From positions 1,240,001 to 1,304,000 of the forward strand of contig NZ_CP096019.1 of NCBI RefSeq assembly GCF_023115355.1: 64,000 nucleotides of DNA, given 5' to 3'. The notes under the pieces are model-generated. The model ran no database searches, had not been told where the DNA came from, and saw only the letters and a list, made by a program, of their open reading frames with translations. Of this stretch, positions 55,072 through 63,629 are shown piece after piece. The translations under genes and the position numbers were made by a program. Source of the stretch: Halocatena salina. Lineage in GTDB: Archaea; Halobacteriota; Halobacteria; Halobacteriales; Haloarculaceae. Each line of letters starts with the position of its first letter. The first letter of the stretch is position 1.

Positions 55072-56309
55072 TATACGTCAGTGCCACCGTCCATGATCGC
55101 TTCCGGCACGTCCGTCTCTTCGGTCGCAGCGCGAGCAAGCCGGTCTTGATAGCCGTGATACTTCGCTACGCCCGTCGCGTCGGCCTGTTCGATTCCATCG
55201 ACGGTTTCGGTGTTGAACGACGCCGCGGATTCGGAGTACACTGCGTACTCGCTCTCGCGGGCGACCGGGCGCGCGTGTCCACCGTCGAGTTTCACGGTGA
55301 CGGTGCCGGTCACGCGCTGTTGGGTCGCGTCGATGAAGCCCGACAGCGCATCGACCAACGGAGCGGACAACAGACCCTGATAGGCCTTCTCACTCCACTG
55401 CTGATCGATGCTCGTCTTTGTCGAGCGTTCTTCTTGGGTCAACACCAACCCTTCGAGCGCTTCGTGTGCGGCCAGCAACACCGTGGCCGCCGGATGCTCG
55501 TAGTTCTCCCGGACTTTCAGTCCGAGCATCCGGTCTTCCATCATATCCGTCCGTCCGATGCCGTGGCTCCCTGCAAGCGCGTTCAGCTGTTCGATCAATT
55601 CGACGGCGTCGAGTTGTTCGCCGTCGACGCTGACGGCGTACCCGTCCTCGAAACCGATCTCGACGAGTTCGCTGTCGGTCCCGCTTGGCGGGTCGGTCCA
55701 TTCGTAGATCTCCTCGGGTGGCACGTAGCTCGGATCCTCGAGATCATCGCCCTCGATCGACCGGCTCCAGAGGTTCGTGTCGATGCTCCACGCGCCTTCG
55801 TTGCCGCCTTCGACTGGCAAGTTACGCTCGGCTGCGTACTCGATTTCGTACTCGCGGGTCAATCCGAGTTCACGCACGGGCGCGATGACGTTCAAGTCCG
55901 AATCACGCCAGACCGCTTCGAACCGGAGTTGATCGTTTCCTTTCCCCGTACAGCCGTGGGCAACGGCGTCACATCCCTCCTCGTGTGCCACATCGAGGAT
56001 CGCGGAGGCGATGACCGGGCGAGCCAAGGCCGTGCCGAGCGGGTAGCCTTGGTAGTCTGCGTTCGCCCGAACCGACCGCAAACAGAGTTCCGCGAACTCC
56101 TCGCGGGCGTCCACCACGAAGTGTTCGAGTCCCAGTGCATCAGCGGTCTCCCGTGCTTCTGCAAACTCAGTATCCGGCTGCCCCACGTCGACAGTCACCC
56201 CGATTACCTCGTCGTAGCCGTATTCTTCTTCGAGCAGCGGTACGCAAACGGTCGTGTCAAGTCCGCCCGAGAACGCGAGCGCAACTGTGTTCACATCGTT
56301 TTCTGACAT
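55071..56309 (-). CDS. argG: argininosuccinate synthase
   Basis: ArgG joins citrulline and aspartate using ATP. The 412-residue protein has the PP-loop LAFSGGLDTT (residues 11-20), GCTGKGNDQ and the segment EGGNEGAWSIDTNLW. The ATG at 56309 follows a short spacer, and frames upstream are non-coding. It is the first gene of the arginine operon; argH overlaps its stop. Confidence 0.97.
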   Translation of the reverse strand: MSENDVNTVALAFSGGLDTTVCVPLLEEEYGYDEVIGVTVDVGQPDTEFAEARETADALGLEHFVVDAREEFAELCLRSVRANADYQGYPLGTALARPVIASAILDVAHEEGCDAVAHGCTGKGNDQLRFEAVWRDSDLNVIAPVRELGLTREYEIEYAAERNLPVEGGNEGAWSIDTNLWSRSIEGDDLEDPSYVPPEEIYEWTDPPSGTDSELVEIGFEDGYAVSVDGEQLDAVELIEQLNALAGSHGIGRTDMMEDRMLGLKVRENYEHPAATVLLAAHEALEGLVLTQEERSTKTSIDQQWSEKAYQGLLSAPLVDALSGFIDATQQRVTGTVTVKLDGGHARPVARESEYAVYSESAASFNTETVDGIEQADATGVAKYHGYQDRLARAATEETDVPEAIMDGGTDV

Positions 56310-56613
56310 TGGTGTGTTTCGTGTATCTACTGAATCCTCTCGACAGTGGTTGAAACGCGGTTCGACACCGATCAGGAGAAGTGTAGTATAGTCGGGCCTA
56401 ACGGCCCGGTCGTCGTCGTCGGACTGGGACCGACTGTCCGAGACATGTCGTGTCGCCCATTTGGAAAACGAGATCGAGCCCACGGCTCAGCGCAGATGAG
56501 CTGTGATCGTGGGTCTCGGTTTGCATGTACATCTCGTTATTGGGAGGGCGGTATTAAACGCTTTCCGAACGGCAAGTATTCTGTGTTGTGTGTTGTCGGT
56601 GTTCGAGCACGGC
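56310..56613. promoter_or_regulatory. upstream region of the arginine operon with palindrome
   Basis: About 300 bases lie between argG and the converging end of the helicase gene, both on the minus strand. CGGGCC-TAAC-GGCCCG at 56393-56408 is a perfect 6-base-arm palindrome about 85 bases before the argG ATG, and an ACTATACTA box lies next to it near 56383-56391. This could be the promoter and operator for arginine control. No regulator gene is nearby. Confidence 0.4.
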
Positions 56614-58788
56614 TTACGGGGTGGGGGGTTGACCGGCCCACGCATTCATATCGGTGTAGAAGTTTAGCAGCGCGAACTTGAGCTTTTTCGGCTCGATGTC
56701 GATGGTCTCCGCCCGTTCTTCGGGAGGAAACGTCTCTACGACGCTGTACTGTTGTAGCTCGCGTTTGGCTTTCGTGGTGTATCGTTCGTCGACAAGCAGC
56801 CGTGCGCCGAAATCCTCCGGCGACCGGACGACCCGACCGACCGCTTGTCGTGTCTTCCGAACCGTCGGTATCTCTACGGCGTACTCCCACCCCGGATCGT
56901 TTCGGGTGCCATCGAATGCGTCTGCGTACGCCGATTCGACCGCGTTCATCCGGTCGTCAAGACGGGGATAGGGAACGCCGACGACGACGACCGTCCGCGC
57001 ATCGGTGCCGTCGAAGCTCACTCCTTCGGTGAGCGTTCCCCACAACGACGTGAGCAACACGCCGTTTCCATCCGCCGTGAACGCCTCCTTTTGGCGTTCG
57101 ACGCTCGTTCCTGCAGAATCGAGATAGAAGGTGGCGTCAATATCATCCACGAGACGATCGTGGTAGCGCTGTGCTTCGCGGTAGCTCGGGAAGAAACACA
57201 GCACATTTCCCGGGGTGAACCTGATCGCGTCTTCGAGCACGCCAGTCACTCGTGCCTGTAGCTCCTGTTCGTCACGTCGACGAGCGAAGAGGGCAGGGGT
57301 GTTGACTGCGTAGGTCCGTCGGCGTTCCTCGGGGAACTGTGGACCGTACGCCATCTGCATCGACTCCTCCGGATCGAGGCCAAGCACTGAAGCAAGCACG
57401 TCGAACGGGCGCAACGTCGCGCTCATCAGTACGCTTGCATGTAGTTCCTCGAACAGCGGCTGGGTGATCCGACGGGGAAGACAGGTGTACAGCTCGGCGC
57501 GTCCGTACACCGTCTCGTTCGCTTGATCACGCCGCACGCTCACCACTGGATACATTCCCTCCTCGTCGCTGTCCTGGAGCCAGTCGTCGATGAACGTCGC
57601 CGCCGGCAGCACATGACACTCCTTTCGCGTCTTCGTTTCGCCGTTCTTATAGGACTGTTCGTACGATCGATCAAGCTCAGTTCCGAGTTCGATCGCCTGA
57701 TCGAGATCCTCGTGGATACCTGCACCAGTGTAGGCGTCCAGAAATGCGAGCGTGAGTTCGTCCCGACGGGCGTCGTTCGTGATCGAGAGATCGTACCAGT
57801 CATCTCCGACGGCTTCGCGTTCACCGAACGCCAGGCCGTCGTCGTAGGTGGAAACGAGCGCGTCCTGAAACGCCTCGATGACGTTTTCTGCCGGGGTAGA
57901 CCGGGGATCATCGACCCCTTCCAGTTCCGAGAGTCCGCTCTGTAGAGTTTGCTCGGTTAGCGTCTGGGTCGCATGCTCGCGGGCCGCATCCTCGATGTTA
58001 TGAGCCTCATCGAAGACGACCACCACGTCGTCAGGATCCCGGCCCAGCCACCGGAAAAACTGCTCACGGATCACCGGATCCAGCACGTGATGATAGTTAC
58101 ACACCACGAGATCCACGCCTTCGACACCCTCCTTTAGGAGTTCGTATCCGCACAGACCGGCCTCGTGGGCGTACTCGTATATCTCGTCGGGCGTTCGAAC
58201 ATCTTCGAACAGCCATTCATAGAACGGCTCCGTCTCTGCGGTCAGATTGTTGTAGTAGTACTCACATGTGGACTGCTCGCGCAGCTCGTCGATAGTGTCA
58301 TCGAGTGCGTCGAGTTCGTCCATGATGGCGTTTCGTCCCGCTATGGCATCTGAATCCGTGGCGGTATCGAGCAGTTCACGCTCGGCTTCTGCCAGCTCAT
58401 CGCGGTCGGTTTCGGACTCGACCAACTCCCGGGTAGTGTCTCGGAGGGCTTGACACTCCTCGTAACCGACATCGATGTGGCACATATCGAGTTTTCCCCG
58501 GAAGACGACCGCACGGATCGGCTCCTGTCGGATGATGGCTCTGGCCTCTTCGATGAACTGACGGGTCTGTTGGTGGACGTTTGTCGTGATAACGACCGTC
58601 TTGTTCGCCGTACGTGCGTACTCTAACGCCGGTGCGAGTGCTGCGAGCGTCTTGCCCGTTCCACACGCACCCTCAAACAGCACATCCTGACCATCCGAAA
58701 GCGCCTCGTCAATGGTCTCCATCGCCTCCTGCTGGTGGTCGTACGGTGTTTCGTACGGAAAGAACCTGAGGTGCGACGAATTCGACAC
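56614..58788 (-). CDS. XPD/Rad3-like DNA helicase
   Basis: The 724-residue protein is a superfamily-2 helicase with an iron-sulfur cluster. Walker A GACGTGKT is at 40-47 and DEAH at 260-263. Four cysteines at C103, C112, C175 and C213 are placed as in XPD-family iron-sulfur domains. C-terminal motif V/VI segment is RQAVGRVVRSPED. It should unwind DNA 5' to 3' in repair. The start is a GTG at 58788 giving MSNSSHLRFFPYETPYDHQ, which fits the family. The next gene upstream is an unrelated repeat protein. Confidence 0.93.
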   Translation of the reverse strand: MSNSSHLRFFPYETPYDHQQEAMETIDEALSDGQDVLFEGACGTGKTLAALAPALEYARTANKTVVITTNVHQQTRQFIEEARAIIRQEPIRAVVFRGKLDMCHIDVGYEECQALRDTTRELVESETDRDELAEAERELLDTATDSDAIAGRNAIMDELDALDDTIDELREQSTCEYYYNNLTAETEPFYEWLFEDVRTPDEIYEYAHEAGLCGYELLKEGVEGVDLVVCNYHHVLDPVIREQFFRWLGRDPDDVVVVFDEAHNIEDAAREHATQTLTEQTLQSGLSELEGVDDPRSTPAENVIEAFQDALVSTYDDGLAFGEREAVGDDWYDLSITNDARRDELTLAFLDAYTGAGIHEDLDQAIELGTELDRSYEQSYKNGETKTRKECHVLPAATFIDDWLQDSDEEGMYPVVSVRRDQANETVYGRAELYTCLPRRITQPLFEELHASVLMSATLRPFDVLASVLGLDPEESMQMAYGPQFPEERRRTYAVNTPALFARRRDEQELQARVTGVLEDAIRFTPGNVLCFFPSYREAQRYHDRLVDDIDATFYLDSAGTSVERQKEAFTADGNGVLLTSLWGTLTEGVSFDGTDARTVVVVGVPYPRLDDRMNAVESAYADAFDGTRNDPGWEYAVEIPTVRKTRQAVGRVVRSPEDFGARLLVDERYTTKAKRELQQYSVVETFPPEERAETIDIEPKKLKFALLNFYTDMNAWAGQPPTP

Positions 58789-58940
58789 TATCGGCTCTTG
58801 CTCGCTCTCGGTGAAAAACGTTCGCGGTTCGGAGTGTCAGCATGTGTCAGCGCGTATCGGTGACGACGATCGAGACCAAACTTGCCGCGAAAAAACTGAA
58901 ATTGGTTGTAACGCCCCCGCTGCACAGCGCGTTTACGAAC

Positions 58941-59309
58941 TCAGAACAATCCGATCGGCAGCAGAGACAGCAGCTCACCCAACAGTCCAACCGGCAACAG
59001 GGATAGGACATCACCCAGCAGCCCGACCGGCAATAGGGACAGCAGCTCACCCAACAGCCCGACCGGCAACAGGGATAGGACATCACCCAGCAGCCCGATC
59101 GGCAATAGGGACAGCAGCTCACCCAACAGCCCGACTGGCAACAGGGACAGAACATCACCCACGATTCCCACAGGAATGTTCGAAAGAATGCCGTTGAGAC
59201 TGGGACCGCCAAGTCCCAATAGCAATGGGAACAATCCCGCCACGCCGTACATTTTCGTCGTCCGATCTGCCGCTTCGATGTCGTCGTCGAACACGTCTGG
59301 TTTCGACAT
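58941..59309 (-). CDS. hydrophobic protein with six 12-residue repeats
   Basis: The 122-residue protein starts at the ATG at 59309, which GGAGG precedes. A polar N-terminus (1-20, MSKPDVFDDDIEAAD) is followed by a hydrophobic segment (MYGVAGLFPLLLGLGG) and then six tandem units of the form GLLGDVLSLLPV or GLLGELLSLLPI, then GLF and stop. Acidic residues alternate Asp and Glu each 12 residues. This is a strongly hydrophobic, helix-prone repeat. I know no family. It may lie in or on the membrane, or form a peptide-like pore; this is speculative. The ribosome site argues that it is translated. Confidence 0.65.
   Translation of the reverse strand: MSKPDVFDDDIEAADRTTKMYGVAGLFPLLLGLGGPSLNGILSNIPVGIVGDVLSLLPVGLLGELLSLLPIGLLGDVLSLLPVGLLGELLSLLPVGLLGDVLSLLPVGLLGELLSLLPIGLF
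58953..59168. repeat. six tandem 36-bp coding repeats
   Basis: Six 36-base units in the hydrophobic repeat protein alternate between two forms (the Asp and Glu versions), so the larger period is 72 bases. Neighbouring copies are almost identical, and the frame is kept. The other strand also stays open through it, which gives a misleading repeated frame. Confidence 0.8.
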
Positions 59310-59455
59310 CTTCCTCCGATAGTGAGACGGAGTACCATATAGTACCTTCGATATGTCCATGTAGTGATTATTATATATCCAATAGAATCAGAAAGTACAG
59401 TGCTTATATTCGTATCCTATAACTCGTTGTGGAGAATAATGATAGATATTTATCA

Positions 59456-60466
59456 TTATATCGCAAGCAGGCCGGGGTAGTCGTTGATGAGTCCATCGAC
59501 GCCAGCTGCAGCCAGTTGGCTGGCCTGGTACCACGTTTCCACGGTGAAGACGTTTACCATCCTGTCCTCGGCGTGGGCAACCTCAACGAGATCAATGTCC
59601 GCGAACGGGCCACTGGTGTAATACTCGTCTTCGAAAAACGGGGTGTTTTGGATCATGTTCCGAGGCGGATGGATAGCCTCACAGTCGTATCGACGTGTCA
59701 CGTCCAACCCATCCGAAATCGAATCCCAGAACAAGAACGCGACGGGAAGCGACGGTTCGATCTCCCGGACGGTTGCGAGTGCCGCTTCGTAAAACGAGGA
59801 GATGAGAAACTGGTGGTCGTGGTCGGCAAGGATCGGTAGTACATCCTGGGTGAACGGTCGCCACAGCTCTTTTTGTCGTTCGAGCGTCGTCTCATCGAGC
59901 GACTCTCCCAAGCGAAGGTCGAAAGAGCCGGGATTTTTGAACTCGACGTTGACACCGACGTGGGACGGAACGGCTGCCAACAACTCATCCAACAACGGTA
60001 CCGTCTCGCCGCTTTCGAGCACCTCCGCTTTGAGTACCGTCTCTGTCGGCGTCTCCCACACGACGCCTGACGCGTCAGTGAGTCCTTGCTCACCACCATC
60101 ACGCCCGGCGAGCCGGTCGTCGTGAAAGACGACTACGTCCCCATCCGCCGTGGGCATGACGTCGATCTCGATCATTTCTGCGCCGATTCCGAGATCTCCA
60201 CCACGCTCGTGGTCGTGGTTCTGTCGCGTGGTGTCGTTCGTTGCAGAACTGTGGGAAAGCCCCGATGATAGCCGCGCTGCGAGCACCGTGTTCTCCGGGT
60301 ACGCGCCGGCAAATCCTCGGTGGGCGATGATCGACGGAACTGTCCGTTGCTCACCACGACCATCTCTCCGTGCGGCAGCCGTCTCGATCCCCCCGAATCG
60401 CGTTCCCGCCATGGTCATTCCTGCTCCGACTACGAACTGACGCCGATTTAGACTCGGTGATTTCAT
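59456..60466 (-). CDS. secreted glycerophosphodiester phosphodiesterase
   Basis: The 336-residue protein begins at the ATG at 60466 with Tat motif LNRRQFVVGAG and a signal of about 35 residues. The GDPD motifs are IIAHRGFAGAYPENT, EIDVMPTADGDVVVFHDD and VNVEFKN, which hold the His and Glu that bind metal and act in catalysis. It splits glycerophosphodiesters into glycerol phosphate and an alcohol, probably outside the cell. An insertion with many His and Asp residues lies near 75-90. No obvious partner is adjacent. Confidence 0.9.
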   Translation of the reverse strand: MKSPSLNRRQFVVGAGMTMAGTRFGGIETAAARRDGRGEQRTVPSIIAHRGFAGAYPENTVLAARLSSGLSHSSATNDTTRQNHDHERGGDLGIGAEMIEIDVMPTADGDVVVFHDDRLAGRDGGEQGLTDASGVVWETPTETVLKAEVLESGETVPLLDELLAAVPSHVGVNVEFKNPGSFDLRLGESLDETTLERQKELWRPFTQDVLPILADHDHQFLISSFYEAALATVREIEPSLPVAFLFWDSISDGLDVTRRYDCEAIHPPRNMIQNTPFFEDEYYTSGPFADIDLVEVAHAEDRMVNVFTVETWYQASQLAAAGVDGLINDYPGLLAI

Positions 60467-60689
60467 CACATTCGAAACGACGAAGACCAACTATTCAACT
60501 GTTTATATTATTGTATGGTACAGGTATATTTCATATTGAATAGACAGAATTGATATAGAGTGAAATATAGTTGATTGTTATTACCAGACATGTCCTCAAA
60601 CGACTACTAACGATGAGGAGATACTCACGTACCAACTTCGGATTTGAGTCCTAAGAACCACCAGTATAAAATTCATACATATAATACTG

Positions 60690-61658
60690 TTACTGGCACG
60701 TTTCACTGAGATTTTGACTCACAACGGACGTTCCGACCATCTCTGAATCCCGAACTGATATCGCCGTTACTTGATACCATTTTGGTGATGTCTCTCCGGA
60801 AGCGTTCGTCAGATTCGCTTGTGATTGCAGATCGTAAATCGGTGCGATAATGATGTGTGAACGTGTTACAGATGAGTCATTAATCCGATTGACGGTCGTT
60901 CTATTTCCCCACGCTGGTCCACATTGATGGGAGACAGACGTTGTGAGGTGTCCACGAGTTGGCTTCTCTGTCGTCCACGTAACAGCTGCGTGGGTGTCGT
61001 TGACACGCTCGACCGTGACATCAGGGGAGCCGATTCCCGACATCATATCTATCGTTGCGGCTGTTCCCACAATGCCGACTGCTCCAACTACCATTCCGAT
61101 TACGATTCCGACTGCGACACTTGTTTTCCATATTTGTCCTTCTGATTTATAATACGCCAGTCCGTGTTCTCGGACTGTTCGGAGAACGGAGACGCCAACG
61201 ATACTCCCAAAAAGAAGGAAGGTAAGCACACACGACGCGTAGATCGTAAACGGGCCAACCAAGCCGTACAAGGGGTTTCCGGGGAGTGGATAGAACGGTT
61301 GCATTCCGGAAGAATGAGTAAACACATCGAGGGTGACGTGCAGCCACGTTCCAGAAACGCTCGCAAGCGTGACCGATTTCGCTGACACGGGCCGGGAACT
61401 AACGCGTCGAACTGTTGATGGGAATCGGCGGGCGAATAGAAGTACGCAACCCGCAAAAACGAGCGCGACAGCGGCCGCGCCGAGATAGGTGTTGTGTAAC
61501 GGTCCATGAGTTGGTCCTCGAATAATTCCCAAGAACGCGAGCGCCGCGCGTACATCGAGTATCACGCTCGCAACGAGAAACGTTCCTAGATCCATGCGCC
61601 GCCGAAGGAGATAGCCGAACAGAAGCGTCGGACCGAAATGAAACGGTGTGAGTGGCAT
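60690..61658 (-). CDS. integral membrane protein with possible metal site
   Basis: The 322-residue protein begins MPLTPFHFGPTLL at the ATG at 61658. It has about five hydrophobic segments in the first 215 residues, then a soluble beta domain of about 110 residues with VTWTTEKPTRGHL. The pattern MPLTPFHFGP...D...HGPLHNT...WLHVTLDVFTH is like membrane proteins of the metal-dependent hydrolase type (YdjM/DUF457). Activity is unknown. It points away from thrC, so the 125-base gap is a divergent promoter region. Confidence 0.65.
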   Translation of the reverse strand: MPLTPFHFGPTLLFGYLLRRRMDLGTFLVASVILDVRAALAFLGIIRGPTHGPLHNTYLGAAAVALVFAGCVLLFARRFPSTVRRVSSRPVSAKSVTLASVSGTWLHVTLDVFTHSSGMQPFYPLPGNPLYGLVGPFTIYASCVLTFLLFGSIVGVSVLRTVREHGLAYYKSEGQIWKTSVAVGIVIGMVVGAVGIVGTAATIDMMSGIGSPDVTVERVNDTHAAVTWTTEKPTRGHLTTSVSHQCGPAWGNRTTVNRINDSSVTRSHIIIAPIYDLQSQANLTNASGETSPKWYQVTAISVRDSEMVGTSVVSQNLSETCQ

Positions 61659-61749
61659 GCATGATGTTCTTCCCACAGATATTTATTATAATTTCCTATT
61701 CATATACCGTATCTCAGGCATGTAGACAGCTCCACGCAGCCCAGACCGC

Positions 61750-61761
61750 CTTGTTTTTATC
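61750..61761 (+). promoter_or_regulatory. TATA box of thrC
   Basis: TTGTTTTTAT (61751-61760) is centred 25-30 bases before the ATG at 61784, so the thrC message is probably leaderless. Confidence 0.55.
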
Positions 61762-61783
61762 TCTCATGGGCCAACCATCGACA

Positions 61784-63031
61784 ATGGCAAACCTACAGCT
61801 GTCAGAACGTGTTCCCGAAGTGGCAGAGGATGGGGTGTGGTTGGAGTGCATCGAGACGGGCGAGACGTACGCCCCGTTCGAATCGATCCGGTACACGAGC
61901 GATGTGGACGGATTACTCGAAGTTCGGTACGCCGACTATCCGGGGTTCGACGCGTTTTCGGGACGCGGCGTCTGGCGGTATGCTGATGCGTTACCGTTCG
62001 AGGAGGGGGTGTCCGTTCCGGAGGGTGACACGCCGTTACACCACGTACCTCGGCTGGAGTCCGATGTCGGTGTTCGCAGCCTCCGTATCAAGCACGAAGG
62101 GATGAATCCGACCGGGAGCTTCAAGGACCGGGGCATGACTGTCGGAGTGCAGGCGGCCCGGCGGTTGGGTGTCGAGCGGTTGGTGTGTGCGAGCACGGGC
62201 AACACCAGCGCGGCACTCGCGGCGTACGGCGCGCGGGCGGGCATGGAAACGCTCGTGTTGCTCCCGGCGGGGAAAGTCGCAGCCGGGAAAGTCGCTCAGG
62301 CCAGCCTCCACGGCGCGCGCATTCTCGAAGTCGACGGGAATTTCGACGACTGTCTCGACATCGTTCGTGAACTGGCAGAACGAGGCGAGGCGTACCTGTT
62401 GAACTCGCTCAATCCGTTCCGGCTCGAAGGGCAGAAAACGATCGGCTTTGAGATCCTCGAACGGTTCTACGAGGACGAAGGCCGGTTCCCCGATCGGATC
62501 GTACTCCCGGTCGGCAACGCGGGCAACACGGCCGCCCTGTACAAGGCGTTCCGTGAACTCGTGGCAGCAGGTGCGCTCGATCGGTCGGAGATGCCGACGT
62601 TGACCGGCGTGCAAGCCGATGGTGCTGCCCCGATGGTCGAAGCGATCGAGAACGACCGCGATTCGGTCCAGCGCTGGACGGACGTCGAAACGCGAGCGAC
62701 GGCCATCCGGATCGGAAATCCCGTGAACGCACCGAAGGCCCTCCCCGGGATCCGCGAGACCGGGGGAACGGCTGTGGCCGTCAGCGACCGGAAGATCACC
62801 GACGCCCAGCAATCGCTCGCAGAAAACGGGATCGGCGTCGAACCCGCCAGCGCCGCTAGCGTTGCCGGTCTTCGCAAGCTCCGTCGACAGGGCGTGGTCG
62901 ACGCGGACGAAGATGTCGTGTGTCTCACGACCGGCCATCTACTGAAGGATCCCGACGCTGCTGTCGCTGCTGGGAACGACCCCGAACCAGTTCCGAACGA
63001 CGCTGACGCGGTGCTCGATCACGTCGTATAG
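61784..63031 (+). CDS. thrC: threonine synthase
   Basis: ThrC turns phosphohomoserine into threonine with pyridoxal phosphate. The 415-residue protein has the cofactor lysine K114 in TGSFKDRGM, CASTGNTSAALAAYGARAG and PVGNAGNTAALYKAF, and ends in a HLLKDPD segment. The ATG at 61784 (MANLQLSERV) is chosen because a TATA box lies about 27 bases upstream; an ATG at 61766 is an alternative. Its partner hom is at 10,120, so the pathway genes are scattered. Confidence 0.95.
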   Translation: MANLQLSERVPEVAEDGVWLECIETGETYAPFESIRYTSDVDGLLEVRYADYPGFDAFSGRGVWRYADALPFEEGVSVPEGDTPLHHVPRLESDVGVRSLRIKHEGMNPTGSFKDRGMTVGVQAARRLGVERLVCASTGNTSAALAAYGARAGMETLVLLPAGKVAAGKVAQASLHGARILEVDGNFDDCLDIVRELAERGEAYLLNSLNPFRLEGQKTIGFEILERFYEDEGRFPDRIVLPVGNAGNTAALYKAFRELVAAGALDRSEMPTLTGVQADGAAPMVEAIENDRDSVQRWTDVETRATAIRIGNPVNAPKALPGIRETGGTAVAVSDRKITDAQQSLAENGIGVEPASAASVAGLRKLRRQGVVDADEDVVCLTTGHLLKDPDAAVAAGNDPEPVPNDADAVLDHVV

Positions 63032-63071
63032 TTCGACGGATCGCGGCCTCCCGCTGGGCGCACGTAGGCCA

Positions 63072-63081
63072 ATTTATATGA
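63072..63081 (+). promoter_or_regulatory. TATA box of the gene at 63105
   Basis: ATTTATATG at 63072-63080 is centred about 27 bases before the ATG at 63105 and covers an earlier in-frame ATG at 63078, so that ATG cannot be the start. The message is probably leaderless. Confidence 0.6.
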
Positions 63082-63104
63082 TTGTTCGGGAAAACTCTCG
63101 GATA

Positions 63105-63539
63105 ATGGTTGCGCCACATCCGGAGTGGGATGATTGTGAGGGGGGGTTGATCAACCAGGAGACGAAGATCGTGGTGAGCCCTGTCGTCGCATGGTTTGAC
63201 GAGCACAGTACGGTGGTTCGCTCCGCCGACGAAGGGGAGGGAAACGCGTACTCGGTGAAAGTGTACCATGGACCGCCAGACCGCGAGATCCACGACGACA
63301 TCGTCGTGTTTCGAGATGCGCGACCAGCCTGGGAGTTCGCCCATCTTCTCACTCATTACTTCACTCACACCACGGAACCAGAAACGGCTACGAATCATCT
63401 CATTCGTTCCAAACGGGGATCGACGGACGATCGATGGGATCCGAACCATGCCGTCGAAGATCTCGGTGCCGAGGAAGTCCTTGAGGTGTTGCTCGCCCCG
63501 AATCCGCTGCCGAATGCGATAAACGAGATTCTCAGCTGA
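63105..63539 (+). CDS. haloarchaeal protein of unknown function
   Basis: The 144-residue acidic protein begins MVAPHPEWDDCEGGL at 63105, fixed by the TATA box at 63072-63080. It contains ETKIVVSPVVAWFDEHSTVV, SVKVYHGPPDREIHDDIVVF and a helical tail with AVEDLGAEEVLEVL. No known motif or signal peptide is seen. It lies between thrC and the cupin gene on the plus strand. Function unknown. Confidence 0.65.
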   Translation: MVAPHPEWDDCEGGLINQETKIVVSPVVAWFDEHSTVVRSADEGEGNAYSVKVYHGPPDREIHDDIVVFRDARPAWEFAHLLTHYFTHTTEPETATNHLIRSKRGSTDDRWDPNHAVEDLGAEEVLEVLLAPNPLPNAINEILS

Positions 63540-63629
63540 TCGGGGCGTTCTCGGGAGCCGAAGAAAGGAGAGTGCTTTCGTTGTGTAGGTCTGATACGTG
63601 GACCCAGCTAGCCCGAGCGACGTGAACGC

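Noticed and set aside
55044-56306. 420-residue plus-strand frame opposite argG
   Set aside because: argG is unmistakable and this frame is its mirror, without recognisable domains.
58953-59168. 36-base tandem repeats as a possible CRISPR array
   Set aside because: The units are contiguous without variable spacers and encode an in-frame protein repeat, so this is not CRISPR.
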